A stretch of 64,000 bases of DNA from Leucobacter sp. cx-42 (GTDB taxonomy: Bacteria; Actinomycetota; Actinomycetes; Actinomycetales; Microbacteriaceae). Under the pieces are notes generated by a model that worked only from the letters and a program-made list of their open reading frames with translations, was not told the DNA's origin and did not search any database. Made by a program: the position numbers and the translations under genes. Shown here one piece after another: positions 52,591 to 62,564 of the stretch. Positions within the stretch are counted from its first letter, which is position 1. Every line of letters starts with the position of its first letter. Where the stretch lies: the NCBI RefSeq assembly GCF_014529985.1, contig NZ_JACVMU010000001.1:496001-560000 (forward strand). The letters run 5' to 3'.

Positions 52591-55404
52591 TTACTCTGCT
52601 GCGGCTGCCTCGGCAGCCTTCTTCGCAGCGTTTGCCTTGCGGGTCTCTGCTGCCTTCTTCGCAGCAGCGGATCGCGCAGGGTCAACGGCCTTCTTGGCCG
52701 CGCCGGTCTTCGCTGCAGCGGTCTTCTTCGCGGCAGGCTTCTTGGCAGCAGCCTTCTTCGCGGGCGCCTTCTTCTTCGCGGGGCCCTTGGCTCGCTTGAT
52801 CGCGAGCAGCTCGGCCGCGCGTTCGAAGGTGATGTCCTCAACGCTGTCGCCGCGGGGAATCGTCGCGTTGGTCTCACCGTCGGTCACGTACGGACCGAAA
52901 CGGCCGTCCTTGACTTTGATGGGCTTGCCGCTGACGGGATCCGCCTCGAATTCCTTGAGGGCAGCCGAAGCCTTGCGAGCGCCGTACTTGGGTTGTGCGA
53001 AGAGCTCCTGTGCGCCAGCGAGATCGATCGTGAAGATCGCATCCTCGCTCGTGAGCGAACGGGTGTCGGTGCCCTTCTTGAGGTAGGGGCCGTAGCGACC
53101 GTTCTGCGCGGTGATTTCGGCGCCGGACTCCGCATCTGCACCAACCACGCGCGGCAGCTCCAGGAGCGCCACTGCGGTGTCGAGATCGACAGTCGCGGGG
53201 TCCATGCTCTTGAAGAGCGACGCGGTGCGCGGCTTCTCGCCCTTGGGCAGCTCTTCGTCGTCGTTCGGGATCTCCTGAACGTACGGTCCGAAGCGGCCGT
53301 TCTTGGCGATGATGCGCTTGCCGGTCTGAGGATGCAAGCCGACGACGCGATCCTCTGCGGGCTCAGCATCGGCGAGCTCGTGTGCCTTTGCTGGCGTGAG
53401 CTCATCTGGTGCCATACCGTCAGGAATGTTGACGCTGCGGGGCTTCAGCTCACCGTTCTCGTCAACCTCGCTCTTCTCGTCGAAGACCTCGAGGTAGGGA
53501 CCGTACTTGCCATTACGGAGCGAAATCTGGTCATCGATGCGGATCGTGTTGATCGCGCGCGCATCGATCTCACCGAGGTTGTCGACGACGCCGCGCAGAC
53601 CCGGGTGATTGTCGCTACCGAAGTAGAACTCCTTGAGCCACTGCTCACGGTCGGTCTTGCCTGCCGCGATCTCATCGAGGTCGCTCTCCATCTCAGCTGT
53701 GAAGTCGTAGTTCACGAGCTCTGAGAAGTGGTCTTCGAGGAGGCGGACCACCGAGAAAGCGATCCAGCTTGGCACGAGTGCCTGACCCTGCTTGGTCGCG
53801 TAGCCGCGGTCCATGATCGTCGAGATGATTGCCGCGTAGGTCGAAGGACGGCCAACGCCGAGCTCTTCGAGGCGCTTCGTGAGGCTTGCCTCGGTGTAGC
53901 GGGGCGGCGGGCTCGTCTGGTGGCCCTTTGCTTCGGGGTGCGCGATGCCGAGGGGCTGCCCCTCGTGCAGCTGCGGCAGCGAAATGTTCGCCTCTGCGTC
54001 GCCACGCTTTTCGTCCTTACCTTCTTCATACGCGAGCATGAAGCCGGGGAAGGTGATGACCGTGCCGCTTGCGGTGAACTCTGCGCGGGTCTGTGCACCG
54101 TTTTCTGCGAGCGAGACAGCGAGGGTCACGGTATCGGTCGAGCCCTTAGCATCGGCCATCTGGCTTGCGACGGTGCGCTTCCAGATGAGGTCGTAGAGCG
54201 CGAACTCGCCCTGGGTGAGCTTGCCCTTGAGCTCGCTCGGACGAGCGAACTTGTCGCCGGCGGGACGAATTGCTTCGTGCGCTTCCTGTGCGCCCTTCGC
54301 CTTGCCCGTGTAGACGCGGGGCTTCTCGGGAAGGGTCTGCGCACCGTACAGTTCGGCAGCCTGCGAGCGGGCTGCCGCGATTGCCTGCTGCGAGAGCGTG
54401 GGCGAATCGGTACGCATATACGTTATGTAACCGTTCTCGTACAGCGACTGCGCAAACGACATCGTCTGGCGCGAGCTGAAACGGAGCTTACGCGACGCCT
54501 CCTGCTGCAGGGTCGAAGTGGTGAACGGTGCTGCGGGACGACGCGTGTGCGGCTTCGTCTCGATCGACGCGACGGTTGCCGACGCGTTCTCGGCTGCAGC
54601 TTGCAGCGCGTTGGCGCGCGCCGAGTCGAGGCAAACAACGCCTGCGCGCTGTGCCTTCTCAGACAGCTCACCGTGGTCGGTGAAGTCGCCGCCGGTCGCT
54701 ACGCGCTTGCCGTCGAGGCGAGCGAGCTTTGCGTCGAACGGAACGCGGTCAACCGCGTCATCGCCAGGCATGAAGCGTGCGGTGAGGCTCCAGTACTCGG
54801 AGGTGACGAATGCGAGACGCTCGCGCTCACGATCAACAACGAGACGGGTTGCTGCCGACTGCACGCGGCCAGCGGAAAGCTTGGGAGCGACCTTGCGCCA
54901 CAGCACGGGCGAAATGTCGTAGCCGTAGAGACGGTCGAGAATACGACGAGTCTCCTGCGCATCGACAAGCGCGTGATCGAGGTCACGAGTGTTCGCTTTT
55001 GCCTGTTCAATTGCGTCCTTGGTGATCTCGTGGAACACCATTCGGCGCACGGGAACCTTGGGCTTCAGAACTTCAAGCAGATGCCACGCGATGGCTTCAC
55101 CCTCGCGGTCCTCATCTGTTGCGAGCCAGAGCTCGTCCGCCTCCTTCAGAGCACGCTTGAGTTCCGAGACCGTCTTCTTCTTGTTGTCGTTGACGACGTA
55201 GTACGGTGCGAAACCGTTATCGACGTCAACGGCGAACTTGCCGAAGGGCCCCTTCTTGAGCTCTGCCGGGAGCGCCGAAGGCTCAGCGAGGTCACGGACG
55301 TGACCGACCGAAGCGATGACTTCGTAGTCGTCGCCAAGATACCCACCAATGGTTTTTGCTTTGGTCGGTGACTCGACAATGACGAGTTTCTTTGTCTCCC
55401 CCAC
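52591..55404 (-). CDS. topA: DNA topoisomerase I
   Basis: Type IA topoisomerase that relaxes negative supercoils. TOPRIM domain at the N-terminus (KLVIVESPTKAKTIGGYLG; DEDREGEAIAWHLLE), catalytic Tyr near residue 326 in YITYMRTDSPTLS, then four C-terminal repeats with GRFGPYV instead of zinc fingers and a Lys/Ala-rich tail of about 60 residues, as in Streptomyces and mycobacteria. 937 residues. The GTG at 55404 is preferred because AGGAGG lies about five bases upstream and the family begins at this point. Confidence 0.96.
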   Translation of the reverse strand: MGETKKLVIVESPTKAKTIGGYLGDDYEVIASVGHVRDLAEPSALPAELKKGPFGKFAVDVDNGFAPYYVVNDNKKKTVSELKRALKEADELWLATDEDREGEAIAWHLLEVLKPKVPVRRMVFHEITKDAIEQAKANTRDLDHALVDAQETRRILDRLYGYDISPVLWRKVAPKLSAGRVQSAATRLVVDRERERLAFVTSEYWSLTARFMPGDDAVDRVPFDAKLARLDGKRVATGGDFTDHGELSEKAQRAGVVCLDSARANALQAAAENASATVASIETKPHTRRPAAPFTTSTLQQEASRKLRFSSRQTMSFAQSLYENGYITYMRTDSPTLSQQAIAAARSQAAELYGAQTLPEKPRVYTGKAKGAQEAHEAIRPAGDKFARPSELKGKLTQGEFALYDLIWKRTVASQMADAKGSTDTVTLAVSLAENGAQTRAEFTASGTVITFPGFMLAYEEGKDEKRGDAEANISLPQLHEGQPLGIAHPEAKGHQTSPPPRYTEASLTKRLEELGVGRPSTYAAIISTIMDRGYATKQGQALVPSWIAFSVVRLLEDHFSELVNYDFTAEMESDLDEIAAGKTDREQWLKEFYFGSDNHPGLRGVVDNLGEIDARAINTIRIDDQISLRNGKYGPYLEVFDEKSEVDENGELKPRSVNIPDGMAPDELTPAKAHELADAEPAEDRVVGLHPQTGKRIIAKNGRFGPYVQEIPNDDEELPKGEKPRTASLFKSMDPATVDLDTAVALLELPRVVGADAESGAEITAQNGRYGPYLKKGTDTRSLTSEDAIFTIDLAGAQELFAQPKYGARKASAALKEFEADPVSGKPIKVKDGRFGPYVTDGETNATIPRGDSVEDITFERAAELLAIKRAKGPAKKKAPAKKAAAKKPAAKKTAAAKTGAAKKAVDPARSAAAKKAAETRKANAAKKAAEAAAAE

Positions 55405-55443
55405 GGGAACCCTCCTGACGACGGCGGTAGGCAGTGCCTGCAA

Positions 55444-56048
55444 GGCTACGATACACAGCCGGGCTTACGCGACCCTTGACTGGCGTTATTCACACAAGCG
55501 CCCCAACAGTGGAGCAGGTCACACACTCTTGCATAGTACTGCTGGTGTAGCTGTGCAAAGAACTTGACCCAGTGCTTTTGCGATTCTCGGGCATTTGCGT
55601 CCAGCCAGCACTGCCAACAGAAATGCCTCATTTTGGATGGCCGGAGCGCTCCGAATCGCCGCGGGCCCCGCGAATCACTCCGCTTGGAAAGAACAAACCC
55701 GCCTCTCATCTCGAGAAGCGGGAATGTCATATTGATTTCACCATATCTGTAGCAAGATTCTCTGGCAATAAGCTCAGCCCGAATCAAGTAAGTCCGCCTG
55801 CAAACCCCGACGACCTCGCCGAACACTGCCGCGGTCCGCTACCTCTATATAAATAACGGAAAAGTTACCTTGTTCACAACGTATACCGCGAGCGAGGCAC
55901 CGACGACAGCGGCCACAAGTTGGGTAACTTGCTACAGGGTTCGTTCTCGAGGTATCGGCGCCTGGCGGGGAATCTGAGTGCTACGGGGCCACCATTCCGT
56001 TCGGTCAGGGGTTGACCGCTTGCACCGGAGTCCTACTTCGGCCTGGAT
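55444..56048. other. Gene-poor stretch upstream of topA
   Basis: About 600 bases with lower GC. A 126-codon frame on the minus strand (55446-55826) has several Cys/Trp (HFCWQCWLDANARESQKHW) but no family match or ribosome site, so it is not called. A hairpin with CCCGC/GCGGG outer pairs lies at 55698-55722. No transposase was seen. Confidence 0.4.
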
Positions 56049-56210
56049 TTAGATGTCGAGCTGGCCCATTTCAATGAGTTGTAAGTCAGGATTCCGGGCA
56101 TCATCGTCGACGTGGCCATCTTGGCTTCGCTCATCAAATAGATGCGGCTGCCAGCGCCCAACGAGGTCGTCGGTGGATGGGCTATTAAGAAGCGTTAGGG
56201 TGGCGCTGGC
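56049..56210 (-). pseudogene. Possible C-terminal gene remnant
   Basis: A 53-codon open frame without start codon ends with RWQPHLFDERSQDGHVDDDARNPDLQLIEMGQLDI and a stop at 56049. The composition looks protein-like and acidic, but the frame is closed upstream by a stop at 56211. Could be the tail of a decayed gene at the edge of the sugar-acid cluster. Confidence 0.3.
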
Positions 56211-56223
56211 CTAGACGTCGACT

Positions 56224-57405
56224 TCAGCGATCGTAGGTCGTGACTCCAGTAACCTCCGGAACCTTCACCCATGCCCCTGAGGCAGCGCTTCGAACCGAGG
56301 CGTCAACCAGCTCGGATGCCGACCATCCATCCGCGACCGATGGCGCGAATTGTTCTTTCTCGATGACTGACCGAATAAACAGCGCGGCCTCAATAGTCTT
56401 CAGATCGTTGAACCCGATCCCGGGACCGGAGTTCGGTTGAAATCGGCCGAACTCCCCGAAAGTCGCATCGGCAAGCACTGTCTGGTAACCGCGCAGATCC
56501 TTTGCGATTTCCAGCTGATTCATGCGCTCAAAATTCCACCGCAGCGAACCTTCGGTCCCATACACTTCAAGAACAAATTCAGCATGGGGGCCGACACCGA
56601 CACGGGTCGATTCGAAATACCCAACAGCACCATTTTCAAATCTGGCCAGCGCGGCCGCGTAGTCCTCATTCTCCACCGCACGCATGGTCGTGGAAGCCTC
56701 TCCTTTAGCAAAGCTATTCGCTGATCCCCCGGATGGGAGCGGGCGCTCCGGGATGAAGGTCTCGGTGATCGCATTCAGTGATTCGACCCGCCCGACGACG
56801 AACTGGGCGAGATCGAAGCCGTGTGAGAGCACATCGCCCAGCACGCCGGTACCGGCGCGTTCTTTCTCGTATCTCCAGGTAAACACTTGTTGGCGGTCTG
56901 AGGCGTAACTTGTCAGCAGGCGCATCTGCACATTTGTGATCGTGCCAAGCTCACCACTTCGAACGAGGCGACGTGCTTCAGCTACCGCCGGAGCATGACG
57001 GTAGTTAAACCCCACCGCAGTAATCAAACCCGCTGCCGCGGCTCCCTGCGCGATTTCTCTGGACTGGGTTGCGCTGATCCCCATCGGCTTCTCGATCCAG
57101 AACGGCTTTCCGGCCGCAATGGCGGCGAGGGCGATCTCGTGGTGCATGAAATTTGGCGCGCAGATCGAGACGACGTCAACCTCAGGGTGTTTTAGCAACT
57201 CGCGATAGTCGGCGGTGGTGTCGCGGAAGCCGAGCGCATCAGCAGCATGGGCACGCCCTGACTCATCTGGATCCGCTGCGATTACCAATTCGGGGTAGCG
57301 TTCGAGTTCGGGGTAGAACTGTCGTGTTGCCAGATATGCCCGCGCATGGAGGCGTCCCATCCAGCCGACTGAAATCAACCCAACACCTATGCGTTCACTG
57401 CTCAC
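56224..57405 (-). CDS. Gfo/Idh/MocA-family oxidoreductase
   Basis: 393 residues. N-terminal NAD(P)-binding fold with GVGLISVGWMGRLHARAYL, the family signature KPFWIEKPMGI near 105-115 with the catalytic-type Lys, and a C-terminal alpha/beta domain with AVGYFESTRVGVGPHAEFVLEVYGTEGSL. Oxidises or reduces sugars/inositols; the substrate is unknown. GTG start. Divergent from the dehydratase gene, with which it probably shares a sugar catabolic pathway. Confidence 0.88.
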   Translation of the reverse strand: MSSERIGVGLISVGWMGRLHARAYLATRQFYPELERYPELVIAADPDESGRAHAADALGFRDTTADYRELLKHPEVDVVSICAPNFMHHEIALAAIAAGKPFWIEKPMGISATQSREIAQGAAAAGLITAVGFNYRHAPAVAEARRLVRSGELGTITNVQMRLLTSYASDRQQVFTWRYEKERAGTGVLGDVLSHGFDLAQFVVGRVESLNAITETFIPERPLPSGGSANSFAKGEASTTMRAVENEDYAAALARFENGAVGYFESTRVGVGPHAEFVLEVYGTEGSLRWNFERMNQLEIAKDLRGYQTVLADATFGEFGRFQPNSGPGIGFNDLKTIEAALFIRSVIEKEQFAPSVADGWSASELVDASVRSAASGAWVKVPEVTGVTTYDR

Positions 57406-57612
57406 CTTTTCGACCCCTTTGTCTTCGAATCCGATGTTCCGACGTTGCTCTCGCCGCGTCTGAGGTCAGATTACGTCGGCGTCGAATGCACGCGGATGTC
57501 TCATTTTGGAACAGGTTTCAGTGCTCGTAGGTTGCTGTACTGAACTGCAATTGGCGACGCGATGCTGCGTTGGAGTTCACCCGCCATGTTGACTCCACAA
57601 ATGCATTTCGTC

Positions 57613-57630
57613 TTCTCACCGATATGAGAA
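57613..57630. promoter_or_regulatory. Candidate operator before dehydratase
   Basis: TTCTCA-N6-TGAGAA dyad immediately before the ATG of the dehydratase gene, overlapping its Shine-Dalgarno AGAAGG. Confidence 0.35.
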
Positions 57631-57633
57631 GGA

Positions 57634-59406
57634 ATGAAGAACAAAATGGAAGACTCACCCAAGGCCGACCTTCGCAGTGCACGCTGGTTCGCGCCGCATG
57701 ATCTCACCGGATTCGTACATCGAACAGCGATTCAAGCCGAGGGGTTCTCCGGCTTTGCCATCAAGGATCGACCGGTTATTGGAATTGCGAATTCCTGGTC
57801 AGAACTTGTCAATTGCAACATACATTTCAAGCTTTTGGCCGACTCCGTAAAACGTGGGGTGCTGATGGCTGGTGGTCTGCCGCTCGAGTTCCCAACCATT
57901 TCTCTCGGCGAAAGCTTGATGAAGCCCTCAGCGATGCAGTTCCGCAACCTGATGGCAATGGACGTCGAAGAATCAATCCGTGCCTACCCGTTAGACGCGA
58001 TCGTTTTGCTCGGCGGCTGCGATAAAACTGTGCCAGCTCAGCTCATGGGTGCGGCGAGCGCCGATATTCCCACCATTATGCTCACCGGCGGACCCCAAGA
58101 GCCCGCGATTTTCCGAGGTAAACAGCTCGGTGTTGGAACTGACACTTGGAAGTACGCCGACGAACTCCGCGCGGGCCGGATGACACAGTCAGATTTCGAC
58201 GAGCTCGAAGCTTCAGCAAAACCCACTGCCGGGCACTGCAGCGAAATGGGTACAGCTTCAACCATGACCTCAATCACCGAAGCGCTAGGTATGTGTCTCC
58301 CGTCAACCGCAGCGATTCCTGCGGTGCATGCGCGGCGAGCTCAGGCAGCTGAAGCAACCGGGCGCCGTGCGGTTGAGATGGCACTGACCGGCGGCCCAAC
58401 GCCGCGTGAGATCCTCACCCCCGACGCATTCGACAACGCAATCACGCTGTTGATGGCGATCGGTGGTTCAACGAATGCCGTGCTCCATCTGCTCGCGCTC
58501 GCCCGCCGCGTTGGCTATGAACTCGAGCTCGATCGCTTCCACCAGATCTCCGAGCGCACACCTCGCATCGTCAACGTGCGCCCCTCTGGCGAGTACCTCG
58601 TGCAGCAGCTGTTCAATGCCGGAGGCATTGGTGCAGTGTTGAAGGAGCTATCACCATTCCTAAAGCAGGATGCGATCACGGTTACGGGAGAATCAATCTC
58701 AGCAGGTTTCGCAAACGCGCCCGACCCCGATGGCGAGGTCATCTCCAAGCTCGAGACTCCCTTCGACACTTCAGGTGGCATCGCGGTGGTGCGTGGCTCG
58801 TTGGCCCCGAATGGCGCAGTGATCAAGCGAAGTGCCGCGAGTCCAGAGTTGCTCACGCATCGCGGTCCCGCTGTCGTGTTTGACAGTATGACTGACCTCG
58901 GCAACCGAATCGACGATCCAGATCTAGAAATCACCGAAGAATCAGTACTTGTGCTCCGCAATTGCGGCCCTGTGGGAGCCCCGGGCATGCCGGAGTGGGG
59001 CATGCTTCCGATCCCGGAGAAGCTATTGAAGCGCGGCATTCGCGATGTCGTACGCATCTCAGACGCGCGTATGAGCGGTACCGCATTCGGTACTACGATT
59101 TTGCATGTCTCACCCGAGGCGGCAGCGGGCGGCCCACTAGCAGTGGTGCGCGATGGCGATCCTATTGTGCTTGATGTCGCGATGAAACGGTTGGACCTCG
59201 ACATTCCGGCTGAAGAACTCGAACGACGACTGGCAGAATTCAAGCTACCGGAGCGCAAGTACACGCGTGGCTACGGACGCCTCTTCCTTGACCATGTGAC
59301 GCAGGCAGACGAAGGGTGCGACTTCGACTTCCTGCATGCGGTTCCTGGTGAGGAACCGCAGCGTCTTCCCTTCGGACTCTTCACCGGGTGGCAGGGCGGC
59401 TGGTAG
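57634..59406 (+). CDS. IlvD/Edd-family sugar-acid dehydratase
   Basis: 590 residues. Three Cys expected to hold a [2Fe-2S] cluster: Cys61 (SWSELVNCN), Cys129 (GGCDKTVPA) and Cys202 (TAGHCSEMGTASTM), with the carbamylated-Lys position Lys131; these match the L-arabinonate/D-xylonate type of dehydratase rather than Edd. Converts an aldonic acid to a 2-keto-3-deoxy acid; which one is not certain. A second in-frame ATG at 57646 has better Shine-Dalgarno distance and may be the real start. Next to an oxidoreductase and a sugar ABC transporter. Confidence 0.88.
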   Translation: MKNKMEDSPKADLRSARWFAPHDLTGFVHRTAIQAEGFSGFAIKDRPVIGIANSWSELVNCNIHFKLLADSVKRGVLMAGGLPLEFPTISLGESLMKPSAMQFRNLMAMDVEESIRAYPLDAIVLLGGCDKTVPAQLMGAASADIPTIMLTGGPQEPAIFRGKQLGVGTDTWKYADELRAGRMTQSDFDELEASAKPTAGHCSEMGTASTMTSITEALGMCLPSTAAIPAVHARRAQAAEATGRRAVEMALTGGPTPREILTPDAFDNAITLLMAIGGSTNAVLHLLALARRVGYELELDRFHQISERTPRIVNVRPSGEYLVQQLFNAGGIGAVLKELSPFLKQDAITVTGESISAGFANAPDPDGEVISKLETPFDTSGGIAVVRGSLAPNGAVIKRSAASPELLTHRGPAVVFDSMTDLGNRIDDPDLEITEESVLVLRNCGPVGAPGMPEWGMLPIPEKLLKRGIRDVVRISDARMSGTAFGTTILHVSPEAAAGGPLAVVRDGDPIVLDVAMKRLDLDIPAEELERRLAEFKLPERKYTRGYGRLFLDHVTQADEGCDFDFLHAVPGEEPQRLPFGLFTGWQGGW

Positions 59407-59427
59407 CGCACTTTTGTTCGCATCTCA

Positions 59428-59475
59428 CATAGCTTCGGCGCTCACGTCTTTTCAGTCGTGAGCGCCGAAGCTATG
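59428..59475. terminator. Bidirectional terminator, dehydratase/oxidase
   Basis: 19-bp perfect arms (59428-59446 and 59457-59475) with a 10-base loop, between two convergent genes. Confidence 0.85.
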
Positions 59476-59485
59476 TCCAGAGCCT

Positions 59486-62440
59486 CTACGTCGTCGAAGG
59501 ATCTGAGATCACTACTCTGGCGGGATCAAGCGCGAGAGCCAGATGCTGCCCGGAAAGATCTGGGTTGATTTGTGAGACTTGCATAGTGCAGCTAAACCCA
59601 TCGGTAAGCACGATCGCCCCCTCGGGCGCCTGACTCAGTGCTGGCACGAGCGAGTGTTCAGCCACTTGCATCGACATGTCAAAGTGTTCCGACTCGAATC
59701 CGAAGTTTCCCGCGACTCCACAGCATGACGAAGATTCGACAATCTGAGGGACACCCCACGCCCCCAACACTCGTTTCTGTGCGCCTGAACCGAAGACAGC
59801 GTGCTCATGGCAGTGAGTTTGGAGCACAGCGGCTTCCGGCGCAGGCGCGGTCGGAAGCCATCCGCGCTGAACCGCTTCGTCAACCGCAACCGAGAACGAA
59901 CGCACTCGCGCAGCAACACGATCAGCTGCAGCGCTTCCGACCATTTTGGGTCCCTCATCACGGATTGCTGCCGCACAGCTCGGTTCGAGCACAACGATGT
60001 CGCGATCCGTCCCGTCGTCGAAACGTCGAATCAGACGTTCAAGCCGCCGGCGTGCAGCATCACGCTGACCGGTCGAAATCCAAGTGAGGCCGCAACAGGC
60101 TTCTGCCGTGCATCCAACAGTAGTTCCGGTAGATCCAAGCACACGTGCCGCGGCAGGGATCGCTTCTGGCCGGAAAGCTTTCGTAAAGCTGTCAGCAAAC
60201 AGAAGGACTGCTCCGTCTGGTTCGAACGCCGCTTCTTTGAGACGTGTACGGATTTCGCTGCGAGAGCGGAAAGTGGGCAGGCTCCGCCTGGCGCTTACGC
60301 CAAGCCAATCGGCAACGCGGCGGAGCACACCGATCCGGGATCCGGCGTTAGCGATGCCTGAGAACAATCCGATGAACGGTAGCCACCGTGGTAGCCAGCC
60401 GATCGAATAGTGCGTGAACGGTCTGATCCTCCCCCGGTAGTGTTCGTCGATCAGCTCAGACTTTGCTTCAGCGATGTCGACGCCGGTTGGACAGTCACTT
60501 GAACATGCTTTACATGACAGGCAAAGATCGAGCGCATCCCTGACCTCTGGTGAGGACCAGCCTCCAACGCTGTTCTTGTTAGCGCGCGTGAGTTCCTGAA
60601 GGACACGCGCGCGACCTCGGGTGCTGTCTTTCTCATCCTTGGTTGCCCGGTAGCTCGGGCACATAAACCCGCCGCTGGTTGCACGGCAGCGTCCCACGCC
60701 AATACACGCATGCGCATTGCCAACATACGGGCTAGCCAAAGGCAGTTGCGTTGGCGTTTGGTTGGAGAGACCCTTGGTCCCGTTTTCAGCGGAGATCAAC
60801 TGGCCACCGGGTATTGCCCCCGGAGCAGGCATGCCAGCGAGCGCTATCGAAGCGGTGAATGCATCAGGACTAACAATGATCCCCGGGTTTAACAGGTTTT
60901 CGGGATCCCATATTCGCTTGAAGGTCGCGAAAAGTTGAATCATCTCAGGCGAATACATCACGCTGAGCAATTCGCTTCGGGCCCGACCGTCTCCGTGTTC
61001 GCCGGAAAGAGAGCCACTATGTGCGACAACGAGTGCAGCAGCTTCTCGCGTGAATGCTTCGAAGTCTTTCCTGCCGCTTTGACTCCTCAGATCGTAGTCG
61101 AGGCGCATATGCACACAGCCCGCTCCAAAATGGCCGTACATAAACGCGGAGTACTGGTATTTTTCAACGAGTGGGAGCAATTCCTCCAGGTAGTCAGCAA
61201 GCCGCTCAGGTGCCACGGCCGAGTCTTCCCAACCTGGCCATGTCTGTTTACCGTCGACACGACGTGAGGAGAGACCGGCACCGTCCTCACGTACACGCCA
61301 CAGTTTCGCACGGGTAGCCGGATCGGTCACGACCGCGGAGTCTATGGCCCGCCCCTCGACGCTCAGCGCTTCGAGCAGTCGCTCACACTGAACCCGAGCA
61401 TCGTCGACGTCATTGGCTGAGAACTCCACCATGAGAAACGCTCCGCCGTTGGGTAGCCCGGCGACACTCTCCGCGCCGCGCCGGTGCCGCATGATCTCGA
61501 CAATGGAACGGTCAAGCCCTTCAACTGCGGTCGGCTGACTCTCGAGAATTTTCATGACGTCGCGAGCTGATTCGATAGTGCTTTCGTACCCGAGGCACAA
61601 TAGCGCCACCGCCGCCGGGCGCGGCACTAGCCCGACCAATGCACGAGTAATGACCGCAATAGTACCTTCGCTTCCGGCGAGCACCGCCGCAGCATCAAAG
61701 CCCTGTTCAGGTAGCAAATGCCCGAGATGGTAACCCGACACCTGCCGAGGGATCCTCTGCAGTTCGACCCTCAACGGAGCGAGATGTGCCTGCACCAGTT
61801 CACGGAGTTCTGTGGTGAGTTGCTTAGCGCGCGCAGTCGACTGCGCGTCTTCCGGATCAACCGCTTCGATGCTCCCGCGTGCGAGCCGCAGGTGCGCCCC
61901 GTCAACAGTGACCACCTCAATTTCTCGCAGGTGCTGCATCATACGACCGTAGGCTACAGAGTGGTTGCCACACGCATCATTACCGATTGAACCACCGACG
62001 GTCGCACGGCTGAGCGATGACGGGTCTGGCGCAAAGGTTAGTTCGCCGCCTGTCGTACGTTCAACGAGCTTGCGCAGCTCACCGAGAACTACTCCGGCAT
62101 CCGCCCACACCGTGCGATCCTCGATGTTGACTTCTGCAGCAGCAGTAAAACGCCGGGAAAGATCAAGGATGAGGCCGTGTCCAATGGCATTACCAGCCAT
62201 GGAGGTGCCGCCACCTCGCGTAGTGACCGGCATGCCGGCTTCATTTGCTGCACGAAGCACATTCCTGATCTCTTCGACAGTCCTCGGAAAGACCACCGCT
62301 TTGGGACGGATGCGATAGTTCGAGGCGTCGAAAGAATACTCAGATCGACGGCGCGATGCGTCATCAACCTCAATCCCAAAGGCTCGCAGCTTGGTGAGTA
62401 GCTGCGTGTTATCCATTGCCTTAATCGTCTGATTCGACAT
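59486..62440 (-). CDS. FAD-linked oxidase with Fe-S and CCG domains
   Basis: 984 residues. A GlcD/D-lactate dehydrogenase-like FAD_binding_4 domain (VTTRGGGTSMAGNAIG; GGSIGNDACGNHS), a C-terminal FAD-oxidase domain with GHFGAGCVHMRLD and SGEHGDGRARSELL, then a Fer4 region with Cys sets near 580 (CIGVGRC...MCPSY) and 640 (CLSCKACSSDCPTG), and cysteine-rich CCG motifs (ACCGLTW near 790, SSCCGVAGNFG near 906). This one-chain GlcD-GlcF fusion layout is that of D-2-hydroxyacid dehydrogenases such as YdiJ. Oxidises a 2-hydroxy acid and passes electrons on; substrate unknown. GGGG lies six bases before the ATG. Confidence 0.87.
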   Translation of the reverse strand: MSNQTIKAMDNTQLLTKLRAFGIEVDDASRRRSEYSFDASNYRIRPKAVVFPRTVEEIRNVLRAANEAGMPVTTRGGGTSMAGNAIGHGLILDLSRRFTAAAEVNIEDRTVWADAGVVLGELRKLVERTTGGELTFAPDPSSLSRATVGGSIGNDACGNHSVAYGRMMQHLREIEVVTVDGAHLRLARGSIEAVDPEDAQSTARAKQLTTELRELVQAHLAPLRVELQRIPRQVSGYHLGHLLPEQGFDAAAVLAGSEGTIAVITRALVGLVPRPAAVALLCLGYESTIESARDVMKILESQPTAVEGLDRSIVEIMRHRRGAESVAGLPNGGAFLMVEFSANDVDDARVQCERLLEALSVEGRAIDSAVVTDPATRAKLWRVREDGAGLSSRRVDGKQTWPGWEDSAVAPERLADYLEELLPLVEKYQYSAFMYGHFGAGCVHMRLDYDLRSQSGRKDFEAFTREAAALVVAHSGSLSGEHGDGRARSELLSVMYSPEMIQLFATFKRIWDPENLLNPGIIVSPDAFTASIALAGMPAPGAIPGGQLISAENGTKGLSNQTPTQLPLASPYVGNAHACIGVGRCRATSGGFMCPSYRATKDEKDSTRGRARVLQELTRANKNSVGGWSSPEVRDALDLCLSCKACSSDCPTGVDIAEAKSELIDEHYRGRIRPFTHYSIGWLPRWLPFIGLFSGIANAGSRIGVLRRVADWLGVSARRSLPTFRSRSEIRTRLKEAAFEPDGAVLLFADSFTKAFRPEAIPAAARVLGSTGTTVGCTAEACCGLTWISTGQRDAARRRLERLIRRFDDGTDRDIVVLEPSCAAAIRDEGPKMVGSAAADRVAARVRSFSVAVDEAVQRGWLPTAPAPEAAVLQTHCHEHAVFGSGAQKRVLGAWGVPQIVESSSCCGVAGNFGFESEHFDMSMQVAEHSLVPALSQAPEGAIVLTDGFSCTMQVSQINPDLSGQHLALALDPARVVISDPSTT

Positions 62441-62512
62441 CCTTGTACCCCAATCACTACCTACTCACGCAGTGTATGCAGTGAAAGACCTGTGCCATCT
62501 GTGCCAGATCAG

Positions 62513-62548
62513 GACGGGGTGCCCCTGCTGCTGCAAGAGCACCCCGTC
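62513..62548 (-). terminator. Terminator of sugar-binding protein gene
   Basis: 10-bp perfect arms GACGGGGTGC / GCACCCCGTC, 16 bases after the stop. Confidence 0.7.
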
Positions 62549-62564
62549 TGGCGGAAGCGCAGTC

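Noticed and set aside
53728-55371. 547-codon plus-strand frame
   Set aside because: Shadow of topA; same reason. The similar 52081-53724 frame covers tmk and topA.
55446-55826. 126-codon minus-strand frame
   Set aside because: No Shine-Dalgarno or -10 near the start, no recognisable family, and covers topA upstream sequence; listed only in the gap description.
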